A program made the translations under genes and the position numbers. Under the pieces are notes generated by a model that made no database searches, had not been told where the DNA came from, and saw only the letters and a program-made list of their open reading frames with translations. A stretch of DNA of 64,000 nt from Lithacetigena sp037446255 [NCBI: Coprothermobacterota bacterium] (GTDB lineage Bacteria > Coprothermobacterota > HKB111). The DNA lies in the NCBI GenBank assembly GCA_037446255.1, contig JBBIIY010000001.1, positions 1 through 64,000 on the forward strand. The letters run 5' to 3'. Shown in pieces: positions 1 to 7,178 of the stretch (positions within the stretch are counted from its first letter, which is position 1; each line of letters opens with the position of its first letter).

Positions 1-70
1 CCAGAAAGGGGGAAATAGTCAAGGTGTTCATCTAAATGCAGTCTTGGGGACAGTCACCTTTGAAAGGGGT

Positions 71-130
71 GTCATAGCGAGTCCCACATCAAACAATGTT
101 TAGGTTTGGTGCGAGGCGCGGTTATCTCAT
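71..130 (+). repeat. degenerate interspersed repeat (GTCATTGCGAG...GCAATCTCAT type), copy 1
   Basis: The stretch starts with gtcatagcgag and ends with ggcgcggttatctcat, the two ends of a short interspersed repeat form seen in many bacterial genomes (GTCATTGCGAG ... GCAATCTCAT). Between the ends, cacatcaaac (85-94) and gtttggtgcg (104-113) pair at 8 of 10 positions and form an imperfect hairpin. A better-preserved copy lies at 20411-20450. The family assignment is by memory of the pattern, not by a search. Confidence 0.45.
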
Positions 131-152
131 GTTTCAGGTATAAGGTTAAAAG

Positions 153-186
153 GTGAGACTACCGCGTGATTCATCCCTTGCAGGGA
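153..186 (-). repeat. degenerate interspersed repeat, copy 2 (fragment, inverted)
   Basis: Read on the minus strand this ends in cgcggtagtctcac, which resembles the 3' end of the copy at 71-130 in the opposite orientation. It is followed by a 15-bp near-palindrome, tgagaatggttctca (205-219). The two copies explain most of the non-coding appearance of 60-190. Nothing further could be recognised in 220-411, and the minus-strand open frame across 146-418 is not supported as a gene. Confidence 0.35.
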
Positions 187-411
187 CAAAAGAATTGAGA
201 TAATTGAGAATGGTTCTCACTTTTAATATATCAATCCGCTCACCCCTTCCCCGGGCTTGGGGAGAATCTGCAAAGATCAATCGAAAACCCAGCTCCTTCA
301 GGGGAACACCTCCTACTATTTGATACTCCTTTATTTTCTCTTGGGGTGAAATAATCACGTTGCAATTATGAACGACATAATTATATTGTAATAACACATT
401 AATTTTATACC

Positions 412-440
412 TTGACATAAGCTAAAATATAATGTTAAAT
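412..440 (+). promoter_or_regulatory. candidate sigma-70 promoter of the CODH/ACS operon
   Basis: TTGACA (412-417, perfect -35) is followed after 17 bp by TTAAAT (435-440, 4 of 6 to the -10 consensus). A TATAAT at 428-433 is only 10 bp from the -35 box and therefore probably not the paired element. The predicted start is near 447, about 90 nt upstream of cdhA. Confidence 0.45.
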
Positions 441-447
441 TATTGCG

Positions 448-480
448 GTAAAAAAGAGATATTTGCTAATGCTTTTTTAC
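448..480 (+). promoter_or_regulatory. 9-bp inverted repeat in the CODH/ACS leader
   Basis: gtaaaaaag (448-456) and cttttttac (472-480) are perfect inverted repeats separated by 15 nt. They sit exactly at the predicted transcription start, so the element could be an operator for a dimeric regulator or a weak 5' stem-loop. The cdhA ribosome binding site (aaaggagg, 524-531) lies 43 nt further on, so the hairpin does not mask it directly. Confidence 0.4.
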
Positions 481-538
481 TGATAAATAGAATATTTTCA
501 TTATAATTAATTTTCCGTGGTTTAAAGGAGGACTATAT

Positions 539-2836
539 ATGAGTAAAAAGGGAAGAGAAAACAAAGAAATTAATGAAATAATCCGTTCAGATGATAACTG
601 GGAACCTGTAGGCTACACCCCTATGCCCCAGATTACCGACTTACGCAATTGGGATTTCAGGTTGATGGAAACCTATAAACCCTTCTATGCTCCTTTTTGT
701 GATTTATGCTGTTTTTGTACTTTCGGGAAATGCGACCTCACCGGAAACAAGAAAGGAGCTTGCGGTATTGATATAGCTTCCCAACAAGCAAGGTTCGTGC
801 TGGTAGCCTGTTGTATGGGAACAGCTGCCCACGCTGCTCATGGCAGACACCTTATTGATTTTTTAATTGATAAGTATGGTGAAGATTACAAGATTGACCT
901 TGGTCAGCAGGTGGATATTGAAGCTCCAATCATCAGAACGGTTATGGGTTTAAAACCCCAAACTTTAGGCGATTTAAGGAAAGCTATTGAATATGTAGAA
1001 AGAGGGTTAGTTCACGCAGTATCCTCAACTCATATGGGACAGGAAGGGAGCTCTCAGGATTTTGAATCAAAGTCCTTGCATATGGGAATGTTAGACCATG
1101 TGGCCCTGGAAGCCTCTGATTTAGCCCAGATAGTAGGGTTTAAGTTTCCCACTTCCGTATCCGATACCCCACTGGTTGATCTGGGATGGGGTTCCGTAGA
1201 CAAGTCTAAACCTACCATAACCTGTGTAGGACATAACGCTGCTGCAGCTACCGTTCTAATTGATTATCTCAGGAATAACGATTTATATGATAAGGTTGAA
1301 GTTACCGGTATCTGTTGTACCGCACACGATATAGCCCGTTACAGTGAAAGAGGTAAAATTATCGGACCCCTGTCTAAACAGCTTTTCTTTCTTAAAACAG
1401 GTTTAGCCGATGTAATAATGACCGATGAGCAGTGTGTCAGGAGCGATATACCTCAATTAGCCAGAGAGGTAGGAAGTGCTCTGATTGCTACTTCTGATAA
1501 AATCTGCTATGGGCTACCTGATGTTTCCAAGAAATCGATAGATGAGATTGTGAGAATGATCATAGATGAGGGAAAGCAGGTTTTGATTTTGGATATTAAT
1601 AAAGCAGGCGAGGTGGCAGCGCGGGTAGCGGTGGAAATCGCTCCTAAAAGAATAAAAGAGATATTAAATAAAGAGTTGGCTCAAGAATTAACCAAAGAAT
1701 GCCGAAACTGCGCTATGTGTAATCGTGTATGTCCTAACTTGCTGGATGTTGGGACCGCTATTGCTGAAACAGGTAAGGGTAATTTTGAACTGCTATCCCT
1801 TCTTTTTGACCAATGTGTTGGTTGTGGCAAATGCGAGGAAATATGTCCGAGAAACATACCCATCATTAAGGTTATGCAGGCTGGAGCCTCCTGGGATACT
1901 TACAAAGTAAGAACCGGTAGGGGACCTGTGCACGATGTGGAAATAAGAAAGGTTGGTGCTCCTATAGTGCTGGGAACCATCCCGGGTATTGTGGCTTTTG
2001 TCGGTTGCTCCAATTTCCCTCAGGATATTGAAGAAATAGCTGTGATGGCTGAAGAGTTTGCCAAAAGAAAATTCATTGTGGCTCTTTCCGGTTGCGCTGC
2101 TATGGCAGCAGGTTTCAAGAAAGATGCTGAAGGTAAAACCATATACGAGAAATATCCGCCTGATTTTGACGCTGGCGGGGTGCTAAATGTTGGTAGCTGT
2201 GTGGCTAATGCTCATATCGTGGGAGCAGCTATAAAAGTGGCCAACATTTTTGCTAAGCTTCCCATCAGGGCAAATTTTGAAGTAATTGCTGACTACATAC
2301 TTAACCGTGTAGGAGCCTGCGGAGTTGCCTGGGGAGCTTATTCACAAAAAGCTGCTGCCATTGGAACTGGCTGCAACCGTTGGGGAATCCCGGTAGTGCT
2401 TGGCCCCCATGCTTCAAAATACCGAAGATTGTATCTTTCAGACAAAGGCGAGGGAGATTGGTCGGTCATGGATGGAAGAGAAAGGCAGATAGTGGATACT
2501 CAAGAGCCCTCACCTGAACATTTAGCTATGGTGATAGAAAATAAAGAAAGAGCGATGGTGACTATAACCAAACTGTGCATCAGAAAGAATGATACTGCTC
2601 AGGGAAGACAACTTAAGCTTTATCACTATATTTCCCTGCATAGAAATTATATAGGTGGATTGCCTGATGACCTGCAAAACTTTGTCAGAAATGAAAAAGA
2701 TATTCCCATATTCTACAAGAAAGATGTTATGGAATACTTAAAAGGTGTCGGCTGGCAACCTAAACCGGCCTTAACCCTGCCCACACTGATAGAAACCTAT
2801 GATTCTGATGTTCCCCTGGATGCGGTTATAAAATAA
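539..2836 (+). CDS. cdhA: archaeal-type CO dehydrogenase alpha subunit (ACDS CdhA)
   Basis: Catalytic nickel-iron CO dehydrogenase that interconverts CO2 and CO and supplies CO to the acetyl-CoA synthase. At 765 residues it has the length of archaeal CdhA rather than the shorter bacterial CooS/AcsA. The N-terminus carries a dense cysteine cluster (C54, C57, C58, C60, C65, C75) for the B and D clusters, then CC (91-92) and the H98/H101/H104 histidines. Two 4Fe-4S ferredoxin motifs follow at about 390-400 and at C426/C429/C432/C436, which is typical of CdhA and absent from CooS. C-cluster-type motifs (GICCTAHD, GCSNFPQ, GSCVAN, GACGVAWG, GTGCNRWG) are present. The ATG is preceded by aaaggagg with 7-nt spacing. 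First gene of the operon; the DUF166 gene starts 14 nt later. Confidence 0.93.
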   Translation: MSKKGRENKEINEIIRSDDNWEPVGYTPMPQITDLRNWDFRLMETYKPFYAPFCDLCCFCTFGKCDLTGNKKGACGIDIASQQARFVLVACCMGTAAHAAHGRHLIDFLIDKYGEDYKIDLGQQVDIEAPIIRTVMGLKPQTLGDLRKAIEYVERGLVHAVSSTHMGQEGSSQDFESKSLHMGMLDHVALEASDLAQIVGFKFPTSVSDTPLVDLGWGSVDKSKPTITCVGHNAAAATVLIDYLRNNDLYDKVEVTGICCTAHDIARYSERGKIIGPLSKQLFFLKTGLADVIMTDEQCVRSDIPQLAREVGSALIATSDKICYGLPDVSKKSIDEIVRMIIDEGKQVLILDINKAGEVAARVAVEIAPKRIKEILNKELAQELTKECRNCAMCNRVCPNLLDVGTAIAETGKGNFELLSLLFDQCVGCGKCEEICPRNIPIIKVMQAGASWDTYKVRTGRGPVHDVEIRKVGAPIVLGTIPGIVAFVGCSNFPQDIEEIAVMAEEFAKRKFIVALSGCAAMAAGFKKDAEGKTIYEKYPPDFDAGGVLNVGSCVANAHIVGAAIKVANIFAKLPIRANFEVIADYILNRVGACGVAWGAYSQKAAAIGTGCNRWGIPVVLGPHASKYRRLYLSDKGEGDWSVMDGRERQIVDTQEPSPEHLAMVIENKERAMVTITKLCIRKNDTAQGRQLKLYHYISLHRNYIGGLPDDLQNFVRNEKDIPIFYKKDVMEYLKGVGWQPKPALTLPTLIETYDSDVPLDAVIK

Positions 2837-2850
2837 ATAGAGGTGGGAAG

Positions 2851-3558
2851 GTGAGGATTCTTTTAGTTATTCAGGGTGATTATGGAAGGAGATTTGTGGA
2901 TAATATAAACAAACACAAGCCTTTTGAATGGGTTATGGCATCTTACGCCTTTACTCAGAATATTTCTATTTCTTTCGATGAATCGTTTGATAGACTTCTA
3001 CCGCAATCATTACCAGAATCTGATCTTTTGATAATGCTTCAGGAGAACCCCGTGGTAGCGGAGATGACACCCAATCTGGCAAAGATGTGTAAGGCTAAAG
3101 CTGTTATTGCTCCAATTGATAACAAAACTCACCTTCCTTCAGGTTTAGCCAGGCAAATCAAGAATAAACTGGTAAAAGAAGGGATAGAAATGGTTTATCC
3201 TATGACCTTTTGCGCTCTGACAGAAAAAGATTCCGAGAATATATTCATCAAAGAGTTCGCCAGGTATTTTGGAAAACCTTCCTTAACCATTTCTTTGGAA
3301 TTGGAAAAAGTAAAACAGGTAGATATCTTAAGGGAAGCCCCCTGCGGTAATACTCGTTTTGTTGCCCAACACCTAATAGGTGTTCATAGGAAAGATGCAG
3401 TAGAGCAATCTGGTCTGATGCACCACCAACATCCTTGCCTGGCTACTATGACCATGGATAAAGAAATTGGCGACACTCTTATGCATCATTCTGGATTAAT
3501 GACCAAACTGGCAGTGGAAGAAGCTCTTACCTGTCAGAAAGAATATAAAGATAAATAA
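2851..3558 (+). CDS. DUF166 family protein in the CODH/ACS operon
   Basis: A 235-residue protein matching the DUF166 family (PF02593), found mainly in methanogens and other organisms with ACDS-type CODH; an old thymidylate-synthase label for this family is not trustworthy. Recognisable parts are the N-terminal strand MRILLVIQGDYG, a central stretch with TFCAL, and a C-terminal region with LREAPCGNTRF, HHQHPCLA and MHHSG. The retained cysteines and histidines could bind metal, but this is inference. The gene starts with GTG after gaggtggg and lies between cdhA and cdhB, which encode subunits that bind each other, so a role in CODH maturation or assembly is plausible. No function is established. 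Confidence 0.75.
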   Translation: MRILLVIQGDYGRRFVDNINKHKPFEWVMASYAFTQNISISFDESFDRLLPQSLPESDLLIMLQENPVVAEMTPNLAKMCKAKAVIAPIDNKTHLPSGLARQIKNKLVKEGIEMVYPMTFCALTEKDSENIFIKEFARYFGKPSLTISLELEKVKQVDILREAPCGNTRFVAQHLIGVHRKDAVEQSGLMHHQHPCLATMTMDKEIGDTLMHHSGLMTKLAVEEALTCQKEYKDK

Positions 3559-3579
3559 CTATTTCAGGAGGTTGGTTTA

Positions 3580-4122
3580 ATGAGTTTGCCCTACCATTAT
3601 GTAAATGTGTTAACCGGCACCAAGTCCTGCAAAGTTCTTGAGGATGCCACCGAAGTTGCCGGCTTGATAAAAAAAGCAAATCGTCCTTTATTGGTTATAG
3701 GTCCCCTGTGTGCCAGCCTGGAGCTGGAGGGGTGCTGTTTAATGGAATTTGGAGCAAGAATTGCTCAGGCTGGAAAGCTACCTGTGGTAGCAACCGCTAA
3801 TACCAGGAAGAAGTTGCTGGAGCTGGGGGTGACTCCTGACAGCACTTATGATGTTGTAGAAATTATCAACCATCTTAAAAAACCTGATTGGAAAGGAGTT
3901 AAAGGTGAAGGAAATCACGATCTGGTGATTTTCCTGGGGATTCGGGCGGACCTGGCGAACCAGGGTTTATCTACTTTGAAGCACTTTGCTCCCCATCTCA
4001 AGACTTTAACTTTATGCAAGTTTTTGCATCCGCATGCTGCCTACTCACTTCCTAATTTAAAAGATAATAAATGGAAGGATATTTTAGAATCAGTTATAAA
4101 TAGTTTTACAGAGAATAATTAA
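3580..4122 (+). CDS. cdhB: ACDS CODH epsilon subunit (CdhB)
   Basis: Small Rossmann-like subunit that binds CdhA in the archaeal alpha2-epsilon2 CODH component; it has no counterpart in the classical bacterial AcsAB complex. 180 residues, normal for the family. It shows RPLLVIGP near residue 40, a mid-protein PVVATANT, and the family C-terminal pattern DLVIFLGIRADLANQGLSTLK followed by FAP and an alternating LKTLTL strand. The start is preceded by caggagg. Its presence identifies the complex as archaeal type. Proposed roles in flavin binding or electron transfer are from the literature on the family and not visible here. Confidence 0.88.
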   Translation: MSLPYHYVNVLTGTKSCKVLEDATEVAGLIKKANRPLLVIGPLCASLELEGCCLMEFGARIAQAGKLPVVATANTRKKLLELGVTPDSTYDVVEIINHLKKPDWKGVKGEGNHDLVIFLGIRADLANQGLSTLKHFAPHLKTLTLCKFLHPHAAYSLPNLKDNKWKDILESVINSFTENN

Positions 4123-4138
4123 AAAGGGAGGATATTAA

Positions 4139-5335
4139 ATGTTTTCAGTAGATGTTGGACCTCAGTATGAAGGCGAAAGAATAAGAAAAGAAGAATATTA
4201 TATTGAATTTGGTGGTCCCCATATACCTTTTAAAGGTGAACTGGTTACTGTTCGAGGAATGGACGAAGTTGAGCACGAAAAAATAATCATTATTGGCAAA
4301 GATATAAAAGATGTTGATGAGGGCTCTTCACATCCCCTCTTTATCCAAATAGACATTGCTGGAGAAGCCCTGGAAAAGGATATGGAACCAGTATTTGAGA
4401 GAAGAATCCACATGTATTGTAATTATATTGAAGGATTCTGGCATATGTCTCAAAGAGATGAAATCTGGATGAGACTTCATAAAGACAGCTTCAAGAAAGG
4501 TTTCAATTCCTTGAACGAATTAGGTCAGATACTTATTCTGTTGTTTACTTCAGAATTACCAATCATAGAGAAAATCCAGATAACCTTTGTCACTGATTTA
4601 GTTAAGGCGGAAGAACTGGTATTGGAAGCCAGAAAAGTGTATCAGGCAAGAGATGACCGATTAAAAGGATTAATCGAAGAAGATGTTGAAGAATTTTATG
4701 GTTGCACTTTATGCCAGAGTTTTGCTCCTACCCATATTTGCATCATTACCCCTGAAAGAGTGTCATTATGTGGTTCTGTAAGCTGGCTTGATGGTAAAGC
4801 TGCTTATAAAATTGACCCCGAAGGACCCCAGTTTGCAGTAATGAAAGGTGAACTTCTTGACTCTGAAAAACATATCTATAGTGGAGTAAATGAAATTGTA
4901 GTGGAAAAATCACTGGGGAAGAATAGCGTATTTTGTCTTCATAGTGTTTTGGAAAATCCCCATACTTCTTGCGGTTGTTTTCAGGCTATGATGTTTTATA
5001 TTCCCGAAGTTGATGGTTTTGGTATCATCCATCGCGATTTTGTGGGCGAGTCAGTTATAGGTGTACCTTTTTCCTCGCTTGCTGGAGAAGCCAGTGGTGG
5101 TATTCAGCAGGAAGGCTATCTGGGAATTGCCATTTCCTATATGAGATCCCCCAAGTTTATCATTTCTGATGGTGGGATGAAGAGAATCGTCTGGCTTCCC
5201 AAAGCAATTAAGGAAGCTGTTAAAGATGTTATACCTGAAGACCTTTATGAAAAAATCGCTACCGAAGATGATGTCAAAAATGTTGATGAACTCATGGGAT
5301 TCCTGCAATCTGCTGGGCATCCTTTAATGGTCTGA
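4139..5335 (+). CDS. cdhC: compact acetyl-CoA synthase (ACDS beta subunit, CdhC)
   Basis: Catalyses assembly of acetyl-CoA from CO, CoA and a corrinoid-bound methyl group at the nickel-containing A-cluster. At 398 residues it lacks the large N-terminal CODH-binding domain of bacterial AcsB (about 730 residues) and is somewhat shorter than archaeal CdhC. The A-cluster ligands are all present: C189, C192, C201, C211, C278 and C280. Their spacing (3, 9, 10, 67, 2) equals that of Moorella AcsB C506, C509, C518, C528, C595 and C597. The last pair forms the CGC motif that binds the distal nickel. Start after gggagg. It lies 16 nt from cdhB and 14 nt from the corrinoid protein gene. Confidence 0.93.
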   Translation: MFSVDVGPQYEGERIRKEEYYIEFGGPHIPFKGELVTVRGMDEVEHEKIIIIGKDIKDVDEGSSHPLFIQIDIAGEALEKDMEPVFERRIHMYCNYIEGFWHMSQRDEIWMRLHKDSFKKGFNSLNELGQILILLFTSELPIIEKIQITFVTDLVKAEELVLEARKVYQARDDRLKGLIEEDVEEFYGCTLCQSFAPTHICIITPERVSLCGSVSWLDGKAAYKIDPEGPQFAVMKGELLDSEKHIYSGVNEIVVEKSLGKNSVFCLHSVLENPHTSCGCFQAMMFYIPEVDGFGIIHRDFVGESVIGVPFSSLAGEASGGIQQEGYLGIAISYMRSPKFIISDGGMKRIVWLPKAIKEAVKDVIPEDLYEKIATEDDVKNVDELMGFLQSAGHPLMV

Positions 5336-5349
5336 AACGAGGTGTTTTA

Positions 5350-6723
5350 ATGCCTATAAAAGCTTCTGATATTCAGAAAAAACTTCCAGACGGAGGGAAA
5401 AAGAATTGTAAAGAGTGTGGATTTCCTACCTGTTTTGCCTTTGCTATGAAGTTAGTTGGTGGAGGGGTCTCTGTTGATAAGTGCCCCCATTTACCACCGG
5501 AAATTAAAGAAGAACTGGCTGATACCGTAGCTCCACCAATTAAGTTGGTTACTTTTGGTGCAAACGATAATTCTTTAAGCATTGGTGAAGAGGAAGTACT
5601 ATTTCGCCATGAGAAAACCTTTTACAGGCAACCAGGTATAGCCATACTTATTTCGGATAAAGACCCTGCTTCTGTAGTACAGGATAAAATAAACAAGCTT
5701 CTTACCTATCATTATGAGAGAGTAGGCTTACTGTTCAAGCCCGATATTGCTGCTTTGAAATATGAAAGTGGCGATAAAGGCAAATTTTTAACTCTGGCAA
5801 TAGAAGTTGCCCAGAAGAATATACCTATTATGGTTATGGCTAACGACCCTGTTGTTCTTATTGAAGCCAAAAATCTGCTTTTTAACTTCAAGCCTTTACT
5901 ATATGCCATAACTTCAGACAACCTGGAAGTAATGCTTCCAACTCTGAAGGAAAAACCGGTTCCAGTAGTGGTTAAAGCTAATTCCGTAGAGGAAGTCATT
6001 CCTTTAACTATCAGGTTAAAAGAAGAAGGTATAACTGAAATAATCATTGATACTCAACCTGCTGATTTGAACAGTGCCATTGCTGATTACACAGTTATTA
6101 GAAGGGCAGCCCTCAAACATACTTACCGGCCCTTAGGGTATCCGGTTTTATCCTTACTTCCTTTAACAGCCTCTAATCTGGAGGAGGAAGTTATGTTAGC
6201 TGCATCCTTGGTGGTTAAATACGCTTCAATCATCGTTTTGTCTGATTTCCAGAAGGAAACACTTTTTCCATTACTGGTTCTAAGGCAGAATATCTACTCT
6301 GACCCCAGAGTTCCTTTAACCGTGGAAGAGAAGATTTACGAAATAGGTGCTATTAATGAGGATTCACCTGCCTTAGTAACCACCAACTTTGCTCTTACTT
6401 ATTTTGCGGTTGCTTCGGAAGTAGAGGGTAGCAAGATTCCATCTTATCTTTTTGTAAGAAATACTGAAGGGTTATGCGTTCTGGCAGCCTGGTCAACCGG
6501 TAAGTTTGCTGGTGAAACCATTGCACCCTTTATTAAAAGCAGTGGCCTGGAAAATAAGCTTAAACACAAAAGACTTATTATTCCTGGATTAGTTGCCAGA
6601 ATTAAAGGGGAATTGGAAGATGAACTTCCTGGCTGGGAAATAATTGTTGGACCTAAAGCTGCAGAAGATTTACCAGCGTTTTTACCCCGAATGATAGAAA
6701 AATGGAAAGCGAGAGGAGCTTAG
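5350..6723 (+). CDS. cdhE: corrinoid iron-sulfur protein large subunit (CdhE/AcsC)
   Basis: Large subunit of the corrinoid iron-sulfur protein, which carries the methyl group from methyl-tetrahydrofolate or -pterin to acetyl-CoA synthase. The N-terminal 4Fe-4S domain has C20, C23, C28 and C45 in the pattern CKECGFPTC ... DKCP. A TIM-barrel region follows, then a C-terminal B12-binding region. 457 residues is normal. Its obligatory partner, the small subunit (CdhD/AcsD), is not in this window, nor is the methyltransferase AcsE; they must lie elsewhere if the pathway is complete. The last 22 nt overlap the NuoE-like gene, which implies translational coupling. Confidence 0.9.
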   Translation: MPIKASDIQKKLPDGGKKNCKECGFPTCFAFAMKLVGGGVSVDKCPHLPPEIKEELADTVAPPIKLVTFGANDNSLSIGEEEVLFRHEKTFYRQPGIAILISDKDPASVVQDKINKLLTYHYERVGLLFKPDIAALKYESGDKGKFLTLAIEVAQKNIPIMVMANDPVVLIEAKNLLFNFKPLLYAITSDNLEVMLPTLKEKPVPVVVKANSVEEVIPLTIRLKEEGITEIIIDTQPADLNSAIADYTVIRRAALKHTYRPLGYPVLSLLPLTASNLEEEVMLAASLVVKYASIIVLSDFQKETLFPLLVLRQNIYSDPRVPLTVEEKIYEIGAINEDSPALVTTNFALTYFAVASEVEGSKIPSYLFVRNTEGLCVLAAWSTGKFAGETIAPFIKSSGLENKLKHKRLIIPGLVARIKGELEDELPGWEIIVGPKAAEDLPAFLPRMIEKWKARGA

Positions 6724-7178
6724 TTAAAGAGCTTCTCAGTAGTTACGAGAAGAATAGGAAGAATTTAATAATCATCCTCAGAGAACTTCAAGAAAAGCAG
6801 GGCTACCTTTCAACCGAAGCCCTGCTTGAAGTTTCTGAGTATCTGGGCCTATCCTCCTCGGAAGTTTTTGGAATTGCCACTTTCTATAAAAAATTTAGAA
6901 CCCGTCCCATAGGTTACTTTCCGACTACTGTATGCCTTGGAACAGCCTGTTATTTAGCAGGTGGAAAGCTGGTGTTAGAGGCTTTTGAAAGGGAATTGGA
7001 GATAAAAGAGGGGGAAATTACCGAAGATAAGGTTTTCAGCCTGAGTTCTGCTGCTTGTTTTGGATGTTGCACTCAGGCACCGGTAGTTAATGTAAAAGGA
7101 AAAATATATCCAAAACTTACTGCTGCAAAAGTTGAAGAAGTTATTATAAACCTTAAAAATGATTTACCAAAAGATTAA
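6702..7178 (+). CDS. NuoE-like 2Fe-2S subunit (HydC/BfuC type)
   Basis: Thioredoxin-like [2Fe-2S] protein of the NuoE family, 158 residues, the usual length. A helical N-terminal half is followed by the cluster ligands C78 and C83 (CLGTAC) and C119 and C123 (CFGCC). Such proteins pair with NuoF-like flavoproteins in complex I, in electron-bifurcating hydrogenases (HydC) and in the related Bfu bifurcating enzymes. The gene overlaps cdhE by 22 nt and the NuoF-like gene by 20 nt, so it is firmly part of the CODH/ACS operon. No hydrogenase or other large catalytic partner lies beside it. Confidence 0.88.
   Translation: MESERSLVKELLSSYEKNRKNLIIILRELQEKQGYLSTEALLEVSEYLGLSSSEVFGIATFYKKFRTRPIGYFPTTVCLGTACYLAGGKLVLEAFERELEIKEGEITEDKVFSLSSAACFGCCTQAPVVNVKGKIYPKLTAAKVEEVIINLKNDLPKD

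Noticed and set aside
205-219. Fur-box-like palindrome tgagaatggttctca
   Set aside because: It has three mismatches to the 7-1-7 consensus, lies about 200 bp upstream of the operon promoter, and is next to repeat fragments; not enough to call a regulatory site.
146-418. Minus-strand open frame of 90 codons
   Set aside because: No ribosome binding site, it runs through the repeat copies at 153-186, and no recognisable protein family.
428-433. TATAAT as the -10 of the CODH/ACS promoter
   Set aside because: Only 10 bp from the TTGACA at 412; TTAAAT at 435 has the correct 17-bp spacing.
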